A DNA stretch of 23,134 nucleotides from Symbiodinium natans (lineage: Eukaryota; Sar; Dinophyceae; Suessiales; Symbiodiniaceae): positions 64,001 through 87,134 of the forward strand of contig CAJNDS010000699.1 of NCBI GenBank assembly GCA_905221605.1, in the 5' to 3' direction. The notes under the pieces are model-generated. The model saw nothing but the letters and a program-made list of their open reading frames with translations. It was not told the origin of the DNA and did no database searches. The number at the start of each line of letters is the position of its first letter. Positions within the stretch are counted from its first letter, which is position 1. Position numbers and translations under genes: made by a program. This document shows positions 17,755 through 23,134 of the stretch, piece after piece.

Positions 17755-17776
17755 AAAAGTAGCCCCCTATCATAGA
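17631..17776 (+). CDS. Small open frame of unusual composition
   Basis: 48 codons from ATG to TAG: MPMWRDLEQGARDLLVNLYD then RIDERYRYGTGSSFEEISKI. Well-formed amphipathic sequence with AT-rich third positions (GAT, TTA, GTT, AAT), unlike the GC-rich third positions of the ARM exons. That suggests a fragment of inserted DNA (transposon or viral-like) or a small separate exon. No family recognised. Confidence 0.3.
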
Positions 17777-18050
17777 CGTCGATAGACCCTATAGAGACCC
17801 CTATGGTTTTGGGATAGGGTCCTATTCCCTGAGCCTTCCCCGTCCGTGGTGGGACCCTATACATAGGACCTGTCCGTTTATGCATAGACACCTATGCATA
17901 GGCCCTATGCCTTTTCCAATAGACCCCTATGCATAGACCCTATCCCTACCTATACCACCCCCCTATGCGGCATAGACCCCTGTCCATTTTTGATAGGCCC
18001 CTACCCCCCTCCGGATAGACCCTATCCACAAACCCATAGACCCCTATGGT
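17755..18050. repeat. Degenerate TAGACCCCTATGCA satellite
   Basis: Roughly twenty irregular copies of ATAGACCCCTAT / CCTATGCATAGG / GGATAGACCCTAT words, partly inverted relative to each other. No coding capacity. Confidence 0.75.
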
Positions 18051-18075
18051 AACAAATGTATCACTTGTGCTCGAG

Positions 18076-18293
18076 CGAGAGTTTAGGGTGTAGGGTTTTT
18101 GTAGGGTTTTGGGGGGGTTCAGAGTTTAGGGGCTTTTAGGGTTTAGGATTTCTTGTTCAGGCCTCAGAGCTTTTTAGGCTTTAGGGGTTTTCGGGTTTCG
18201 GGATTAGGGAGGGTTTCGGGTTTTTTGGGTTCTAGGGGGTTTTTAGGGCTTACAGATTTTTAGGGTTTAGGGTTTTTTGGGGTTTAGGGTACA
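18076..18293. repeat. Degenerate TTTAGGG tract
   Basis: Many TTTAGGG-like words mixed with GGGTTTTTGG and TTCGGG variants; only a few perfect heptamers. Confidence 0.75.
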
Positions 18294-18369
18294 GGGATTC
18301 TTCCCCGCATGATGGGTTCGAAAAAGAATTCAGCGGGGGGGTTGGGGCGCAGCCCCCCCCCCCCCATTT

Positions 18370-18410
<41 letters not shown>
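18370..18410. repeat. (CA)20 microsatellite
   Basis: About twenty uninterrupted AC/CA units, preceded by a C homopolymer at 18353-18365. Confidence 0.97.
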
Positions 18411-18412
<2 letters not shown>

Positions 18413-18560
18413 TTTGTTTTAGTGTTTCCACATAAACTGGTAATGGATGCTGTCCCGGAGAATGTCATGCTCGAACGAGAGGTAGTAGACGAACTCGTGA
18501 GTGAGGAGGTAGAAAGGTCGCGAATGGAGTGTTATGTGAGATATATCATGCTCCAACATG
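18411..18560. other. Short open stretch, unassigned
   Basis: On the + strand it reads MDAVPENVMLEREVVDELVS then EEVERSRMECY, acidic and helix-like, but bounded by microsatellites with no clear splice sites. Could be a chance frame. Confidence 0.25.
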
Positions 18561-18664
18561 CCAAGGGTCCAAGGGTCCAAGGGTCCAAGGGTCAAGCGTC
18601 CAAGGGTCCAAGGGTCCAAGGGTTGAAGGGTCCAAGGGTCCAAGGGGCCAAGGGTCCAAGGGTC
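18561..18664. repeat. CCAAGGGT 8-bp minisatellite
   Basis: About thirteen units of CCAAGGGT with a few variants (CAAGCGT, TGAAGGGT, CCAAGGGG). Because 8 is not a multiple of 3, each strand reads as an eight-residue repeat (DPWTLGPL on the - strand). This explains open frames there without implying a gene. Confidence 0.92.
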
Positions 18665-18958
18665 CCAAACTGCTCCAATGCTCCACATGTGAGATCATGC
18701 TCAATCACTCATGTGAATCACGCCATTCACACGCTCTCACACTGCTCATGCTCAGTCACTCAAAGCTGCTCATCTCCGCCACATGCTCAAACACCGAACA
18801 TGCTCAATCACTCATGTCTGCTCAGCTCTTCCACATGTTCAAACGCTAGTCATGCTCAATCACTCATGTCTGTTCATCCCGTCCACATGCTCATACACTG
18901 TGCGTGCTCAACCACTCCAACATGCTCATGCACCACTTCCTGCTCCACACGCTTATGC
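18665..18958. repeat. Irregular CATGCTCAATCACTCATG repeats
   Basis: The 18-mer CATGCTCAATCACTCATG occurs exactly at 18696, 18799 and 18851. Partial copies (CCACATGCTCA, ACATGTTCAAACGC) fill the rest. Non-coding satellite-like sequence just downstream of the broken LRR stretch. Confidence 0.8.
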
Positions 18959-18959
18959 T

Positions 18960-19264
18960 TCACATGCTCCAGGTCTGCGAGGTGTTGGGCAGCTGGATCT
19001 CCGCCAAGCTCTGGTTGAACTTTGCACCGAACTTCAGCGTCGGCAGGGCGTTGGGCAGCTAAATCTCCTCCAAGCTCTGGTTGGAAAGACGCAAAACCGC
19101 ATGCCAAACGTCCACGTCTGCAAGTTGCTGGGCAGCTGGACCCCTTCCAAGCTCTGATGGAACTCTGCGCTGAACGTTAACGTCTGCAAGGCGTTGGGCA
19201 GTCGGATTGCCTCCAAGTTCTGGCGGAACTCCGTGTCAAACGTCAACTCACAGAATTCATCCAT
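18960..19264 (-). pseudogene. Broken BspA-like LRR segment
   Basis: Read on the - strand: FRQNLEAIRLPNALQTLTF, FHQSLEGVQLPSNLQTWTF, then after an interruption NQSLEEI(stop)LPNALPTLKF, FNQSLAEIQLPNTSQTWSM and TGA. These are 22-23-residue LRRs of the BspA-like type, abundant in dinoflagellates (family knowledge). An 11-bp insertion (19083-19093) shifts the frame within the third repeat, and TAG (19059-19061) lies where a residue is expected. It is a different LRR subtype from the array at 20-23 kb (LPN/LQT instead of LPG/LQS). Either a dead copy, or exons separated by unrecognised tiny introns. Confidence 0.7.
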
Positions 19265-19955
19265 GCTTCATGCAAAATCATGTTGGAAAAGCTGCGTTGT
19301 CACCAAAAGTGTTCACCCATGCATCATGTAAAACGAAAAAAGAAATGTTGAAGCCGCAGGTACGTTTACACAGAGTGTGGGTGGGGTGTGGGGGCGTCTT
19401 CGTTGGCCGAGGACCCCCACACCCCAGTCCACACTCTCCTCGGCCCCCTGCTGATTTTCTGTTTGTTCACGAGCCCGCATGTACAGCGGTGTGCCACACA
19501 CACCCCTTTCGGGGCGTCGTCTTAGGGTTTAGGGTTTAGGGTTGCGCTGGCGCTGATACTGTTTGTAGACGTAAAAGTCGACGACGTCGAGCTTGATGAG
19601 CTGGTGTTCGGTGACGTCGAGGTCGAAGATGTGAACCCTAAGCCCTAAACCCTAAACCCTAATCCCTGCTGCTGGATGAAGTAGATGTGGCCGAAGTTGA
19701 CGTTCGTGAAGGTGACGTAGACGAACTGGAAGTCGAAGAGGTTGATGTGGTGGATGTTCTGCTACTGGAAGACGTGGTTGCTCATGTGTGGGGTTTAGGG
19801 TTACGTGCTATGTGAAATGTTATATGAGGTGAAGCCGCTGAAACTCAAGGATCTGGATGCCCGAAAGCTCTCCAATCCAAGAGACTGGAGGTAGTGGCCA
19901 TAGTACTGGACTCGTTTTTGAAAATGAACATTGACCGAAAAGAGGAAAATTGTTG
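19265..19955. other. Spacer with coding-like satellite and telomere motifs
   Basis: Contains TTTAGGG at 19524-19542, CCCTAAA at 19634-19660 and a TTTAGGG at 19793. At 19551-19625 and 19664-19780 are GACGTxGA-type repeats like those inside the 384-nt introns of the LRR array. On the - strand they read as Ser/Thr-rich (TSSTSTSPNTSSSSS) without the stops present in the later copies. No proven exon. Confidence 0.5.
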
Positions 19956-20013
19956 CTAGTGCAGATATGGGTGGTAGTAGGGCTCCTGCAGGGCCACATT
20001 CTCCAAGCTCTGG
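19956..20013 (-). CDS. Probable last LRR exon with stop
   Basis: On the - strand, CGCTTACAG is followed by QSLENVALQEPYYHPYLH and TAG (19956-19958). QSLENVAL is the start of an LRR of the same kind as in the array, and a tyrosine-rich tail then ends the protein. The exon phase does not match the neighbouring copy 1 exon, which carries a 22-nt deletion, so the join is uncertain. If right, this is the 3' end of the LRR gene, whose 5' end lies beyond the right edge. Confidence 0.4.
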
Positions 20014-20139
20014 CTGTAAGCGTTGGGGTTTGGGGTTGAGGGTTAAGGGCGAGGGTTTGCCGTGCTGGGCAGTGATGTGCTGGACGTGGAGGTGCTGGAC
20101 GTTGAGGTGCTGGACGTCCTGCTTGTTGACGTAGAAAAC

Positions 20140-20315
20140 CTCCAGGGCTCATGGACTGCAGGCTGTCAGACAACGTGACATTCCGGAAGCGCTGGCTGCA
20201 AGCGAACCCGAAGCTCAAGGACTGCAAGCTGCCGGGTGGCCCCACATTGTTCACAAGCTCAAGGACTGCGAGCTTCCGGGCAAGGCCACATTGTCCACGC
20301 TTTGGTTGAAGTCAC
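20140..20315 (-). pseudogene. LRR exon copy 1 (22-nt deletion)
   Basis: Same exon as copies 2-8 but 176 nt long. Twenty-two nt are missing in the middle repeat (the part encoding NQS and its preceding residues), which shifts the frame. The 3' boundary is GGAG|GTTTTC, a GT donor at the position where copies 2, 3, 5, 6 and 7 have GC. Confidence 0.75.
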
Positions 20316-20448
20316 CTGCGGGGGTCTGCTCGTTCGAGGTGCTCGAGGCGCTCGACGTGCTGTTAGGGTTTAGGGTTGAGGGTTTAGGGCTAGGGTTTGC
20401 CGGTGCTGCTTGTGGACGTAGAAGTCGACGATGTCTAGCTTGATGAGC

Positions 20449-20646
20449 CTCCAGGGCTCATGGACTGCAGGCTGTCAGGCAACGTGACATTCTGGAAGCG
20501 CTGGCTGCAAGCGAACCCGAAGCTCAAGGACTGCAAGCTGCCGGGTGGCCCCACATTGTTCACGCTCTGGTTGGAAGCATAGCCGAAGCTCAAGGACTGC
20601 GAGCTTCCGGGCAAGGCCACATTGTCCACGCTTTAGTTGAAGTCAC
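20449..20646 (-). pseudogene. LRR exon copy 2 (in-frame stop)
   Basis: 198 nt, bounded by CTCGCAG|GTGACTTC and GGAG|GCTCATC. Three 22-residue LRRs: positions of NQS, NV, LP and LQSLSFG are kept. The CAA codon of the first NQS is TAA (FN-stop-SVDN). The same stop occurs in copy 6, so it predates the block duplication. Confidence 0.78.
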
Positions 20647-20779
20647 CTGCGAGGGTCTGCTCGTTCGAGGTGCTCGAGGCGTTCGACGTGCTGTTAGGGT
20701 TTAGGGTTGAGGGTAAAGGGCCAAGGTTTGCCGGTGCTGCTTGTGGACGTAGAAGTCGACGATGTCTAGCTTGATGAGC

Positions 20780-20977
20780 CTCCAGGGCTCAAGGACTGCA
20801 GGTTGTCAGGCAACGTGACATTCTGGAAGCGCTGGCTGCAAGCGAACCCGAAGCTCAAGGACTGCAAGCTGCCGGGTGGCCCCACATTGTTCATGCTCTG
20901 GTTGGAAGCATAGCCGAAGCTCAAGGACTGCGAGCTTCCGGGCAAGGCCACATTGTCCACGCTTTGGTTGAAGTCAC
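20780..20977 (-). CDS. LRR exon copy 3 (intact)
   Basis: 198 nt encoding, on the - strand, (G)DFNQSVDNVALPGSSQSLS, then YASNQSMNNVGPPGSLQSLS, then FACSQRFQNVTLPDNLQSLS-PGG. That is exactly three 22-residue BspA-like LRRs. It starts with two bases completing a codon and ends with one (phase 1 at both sides), so exons can be added or skipped without changing frame. Acceptor CTCGCAG|G; donor GGAG|GCTCAT (GC). The intron towards the next exon is 133 nt. LRR surfaces bind proteins; target unknown. Confidence 0.72.
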
Positions 20978-21060
20978 CTGCGAGGGTCTGCTCGTTCGAG
21001 GTGCTCGAGGCGCTCGACGTGCTGTTAGGGTTTAGGGTTGAGGGTTTAGGGCTAGGGTTT

Positions 21061-21361
21061 GCCGGCGCTGCTTGTGGACGTAGAAGTCGACGATGTCTAG
21101 CTTCATGAGCTGGTGCTCGATGACGTCGAGGTCGAGGATATAAACCCGAAACCCTAAACCCTAAACCCTCCGCTGGATGACGTAGATGTGGCTGAGGTAG
21201 AAGTTGATGAAGTTAACGTGAACGAACTGGACGTCGAAGAGGTCGATGTAGTGGATGTTGTACTGCTACTGGAAGACATGGTCGCGTTGGACGGTGAGGT
21301 GCTGGACGTGAAGGCGCTGGACGTTGAGGTGCTGGACGTCCTGCTTGTTGACGTAGAACAC
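21061..21361. repeat. GACGT-type coding-like repeat inside 384-nt intron, copy 1
   Basis: Imperfect repeats of GACGTxGAxGT. The + strand reads LDVEVLDVKALDVEVLDV-like acidic beta repeats and the - strand TSSTSTSSAFTSSTS-like Ser/Thr repeats. It is interrupted by CCCTAAA units (21142-21169), and CTAG puts stops in both strands at 21096-21101. It sits between LRR exons 3 and 4, and neither frame joins the LRR frame directly. Confidence 0.7.
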
Positions 21362-21558
21362 CTCCACGGCTCAAGGACTGCAGGCTGTCAGGCAACGTGA
21401 CATTCTGGAAGTGCTGGCTGCAAGCGAACCCGAAGCACAAGGACTGCAAGCTGCCGTGTAGCCCCACATTGTTCACGCTCTGGTTGGAAGCATATCCGAA
21501 GCTCAAGGACTGCGAGCTTCCGGGTAGGCCACATTGTCCACGCTTTGGTTGAAGTCAC
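21362..21558 (-). pseudogene. LRR exon copy 4 (1-nt deletion)
   Basis: 197 nt; GGGCAAGG is GGGTAGG on the + strand, losing one base in the first repeat. The remainder reads YASNQSVNNVGLHGSLQSL. The donor is GT (GGAG|GTGTTC), leading into a 384-nt intron with GACGT-type repeats. Copy 8 shares the deletion and the donor. Confidence 0.75.
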
Positions 21559-21691
21559 CTGCGAGGGTCTGCTCATTCGAGGTGCTCGAGGCGCTCGACG
21601 TGCGGTTAGGGTTTAGGGTTGAGGGTAAAGGGCCAAGGTTTGCCGGCGCTGCTTGTGGACGTAGAAGTCGACGATGTCTAGCTTGATGAGC

Positions 21692-21887
21692 CTCCAGGGC
21701 TCAAGGACTGCAGGCTGTCATGCAACGTGACATTCTGGAAGCGCTGGCTGCAAGCGAACCCGAAGCTCAAGGAGCAAGCTGCCGGGTGGCCCCACATTGT
21801 TCATGCTCTGGTTGGAAGCATAGCCGAAGCTCAAGGACTGCGAGTTTCCGGGCAAGGCCACATTGTCCACGCTTTGGTTGAAGTCAC
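21692..21887 (-). pseudogene. LRR exon copy 5 (2-nt deletion)
   Basis: 196 nt; AAGGACTGCAAGC of the other copies is AAGGAGCAAGC here, losing two bases between the second and third repeats. GC donor. Confidence 0.75.
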
Positions 21888-22019
21888 CTGCGAGGGTCTG
21901 CTCGTTCGAGGTGCTCGAGGCGCTCGATGTGCTGTTAGGGTTTAGGGTTGAGGGTTTAGGGCTAGGGTTTGCCGGTGCTGCTTGTGGACGTAGAAGTCGA
22001 CGAGTCTAGCTGGATGAGC

Positions 22020-22217
22020 CTCCAGGGCTCATGGACTGCAGGCTGTCAGGCAACGTGACATTCTGGAAGCGCTGGCTGCAAGCGAACCCGAAGCTCAAGG
22101 ACTGCAAGCTGCCGGGTGGCCCCACATTGTTCACGCTCTGGTTGGAAGCATGGCCGAAGCTCAAGGACTGCGAGCTTCCGGGCAAGGCCACATTGTCCAC
22201 GCTTTAGTTGAAGTCAC
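22020..22217 (-). pseudogene. LRR exon copy 6 (in-frame stop)
   Basis: 198 nt with the same TAA in the first NQS as copy 2. GC donor GGAG|GCTCAT. The following intron differs by a small deletion (GACGAGTCTAGC for GACGATGTCTAGC). Confidence 0.78.
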
Positions 22218-22341
22218 CTGTGAGGGTCTGCTCGTTCGAGGTGCTCGACGTGCTGTTAGGGTTTAGGGTTGAGGGTTTAGGGCTAGGGTTTGCCGGTGCT
22301 GCTTGTGGACGTAGAAGTCGACGATGTCTAGCTTGATGAGC

Positions 22342-22539
22342 CTCCAGGGCTCATGGACTGCAGGCTGTCAGGCAACGTGACATTCTGGAAGCGCTGGCTG
22401 CAAGCGAACCCGAAGCTCAAGGACTGCAAGCTGCCGGGCGGCCCCACATTGTTCATGTTCTGGTTGGAAGCATTGCCGAAGCTCAAGGACTGCGAGCTTC
22501 CGGGCAAGGCCACGTTGTCCACGCTTTGGTTGAAGTCAC
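22342..22539 (-). CDS. LRR exon copy 7 (intact)
   Basis: 198 nt, no lesion: three LRRs ending VALPGSSQSLSFG, VGPPGSLQSLSFG and VTLPDSLQSMSPG. GC donor, AG|GTGACTTC acceptor. It corresponds to copy 3 one block (1562 bp) earlier and is preceded on the transcribed strand by the second 384-nt intron. Confidence 0.72.
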
Positions 22540-22622
22540 TTGCGAGGGTCTGCTCATTCGAGGTGCTCGAGGCGCTCGACGTGTTGTTAGGGTTTAGGGT
22601 TAAGGGTTTAGGGCTAGGATTT

Positions 22623-22923
22623 GCCGGTGCTGCTTGTGGACGTAGAAGTCGACGATGTCTAGCTTCATGAGCTGGTGCTCGATGACGTCGAGGTCGAGGA
22701 TTTAAACCCGAAACCCTAAACCCTAAACCCTCCGCTGGATGACGTAGATGTGGTTGAAGTAGACGTTGATGAAGTTAACGTGAACGAACTGGACGTCGAA
22801 GAGGTCGATGTAGTGGATGTTGTACTGCTACTGGAAGACATGGTCGCGTTGGACGGTGAGGTGCTGGACGTGAAGGTGCTGGACGTTGAGGTGCTGGACG
22901 TCCTGCTTGTTGACGTAGAACAC
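22623..22923. repeat. GACGT-type repeat inside 384-nt intron, copy 2
   Basis: Near-identical to 21061-21361, offset 1562 bp, including the embedded CCCTAAA units at 22704-22731. Part of the duplicated block. Confidence 0.8.
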
Positions 22924-23120
22924 CTCCACGGCTCAAGGACTGCAGGCTGTCAGGCAACGTGACATTCTGGAAGTGCTGGCTGCAAGCGAACCCGAAGCAC
23001 AAGGACTGCAAGCTGCCGTATAGCCCCACATTGTTCACGCTCTGGTTGGACGCATATCCGAAGCTTAAGGACTGCGAGCTTCCAGGTAGGCCACATTGTC
23101 CACGCTTTGGTTGAAGTCAC
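22924..23120 (-). pseudogene. LRR exon copy 8 (1-nt deletion)
   Basis: 197 nt, sharing with copy 4 the lost base, the LYGSLQSLCFG-type middle repeat, the CSQHFQNV third repeat and the GT donor. The sequence upstream on the transcribed strand continues past the window edge. Confidence 0.75.
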
Positions 23121-23134
23121 TTGCGAGGGTCTGT

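Larger units (their letters stand above)
20140..23134 (-). repeat. Tandem LRR exon-intron array with 1.56-kb higher-order block
   Basis: Eight exon copies separated by introns of 133, 133, 384, 133, 132, 124 and 384 nt (ascending coordinates). Copies 2, 3, 4 correspond to 6, 7, 8 with offsets 1571, 1562, 1562, sharing diagnostic lesions. So single exon-intron units of about 330 bp multiplied first, and then a block of several units duplicated. Every intron carries TTTAGGG-type heptamers (for example 20363-20383, 20695-20715, 21027-21046, 21605-21624, 21937-21956, 22256-22276, 22588-22607). Confidence 0.88.

Noticed and set aside
18419-18688. - strand DPWTLGPL repeat protein
   Set aside because: Artefact of the 8-bp minisatellite read in three frames.
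18368-19018. 216-codon + strand open frame starting in the CA repeat
   Set aside because: Made of the (CA)n, CCAAGGGT and CATGCTCAATC repeats, which happen to lack stops.
20449-22539. CRISPR-like array (regular repeats with spacers)
   Set aside because: The repeats are 198-nt protein-coding LRR exons and the spacers are near-identical introns, not unique spacers.
1-23134. tRNA, rRNA or other structured RNA genes
   Set aside because: No cloverleaf, box A/B pair or conserved rRNA segment was recognised by eye; a covariance-model scan would be needed to exclude them.

Overview
The window looks like nuclear DNA of a protist alga, most probably a dinoflagellate; a chromerid-like alveolate is the main alternative. 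No organism name can be read from the sequence. The evidence is: plant-type telomere heptamers (TTTAGGG/CCCTAAA) scattered through introns and spacers; armadillo (ARM) repeats spread over many tiny exons; BspA-like leucine-rich repeats of the 'NQSxxNVxLPxSLQSLxFG' kind; and introns that appear to start with GC (perhaps also GA) as well as GT and mostly end AG|G. There are no operons, ribosome binding sites or RNA genes. Most long open frames are chance frames. The coding parts are short exons, found by protein pattern and exon phase.

Layout. (1) 1-2.75 kb, + strand: one ARM half-repeat exon (127-178), some unassigned open stretches, and the 3' end of a small gene for a very cysteine-rich protein with one membrane segment (2228-2741). 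(2) 3.5-16.5 kb, + strand: a long, intron-rich ARM-repeat gene. At least 14 exons each encode about half of a 42-residue repeat. Joined halves restore repeat length, which places the splice sites; several donors must then be GC. The best-connected part is 8953-15970, and a probable last exon ends with TAA at 16520-16522. (3) 16.5-18.95 kb: no convincing gene. It holds two AT-rich patches, palindromic AATTCCGGGAATT motifs, a degenerate TAGACCCCTATGCA satellite, a CA microsatellite, a CCAAGGGT minisatellite and an 18-bp dispersed repeat. (4) 18.96-19.26 kb, - strand: a broken LRR stretch. (5) 19.95 kb to the right edge, - strand: a tandem array of eight copies of one 198-nt LRR exon, each separated by an intron that carries telomere heptamers. 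Every intact exon encodes exactly three 22-residue LRRs, starts and ends in phase 1, and is bounded by AG|GTGACTTC and GGAG|G(C/T). Pairs of copies repeat again as a block of about 1.56 kb. Most copies carry frameshifts or stops.

The two repeat genes point towards each other. Both appear to have grown by duplicating repeat-encoding exons, and both have introns seeded with telomere-like DNA. ARM and LRR domains are protein-binding scaffolds, but nothing in the sequence shows their partners. All splice sites are inferred by eye from phase and repeat register; transcript data would be decisive.
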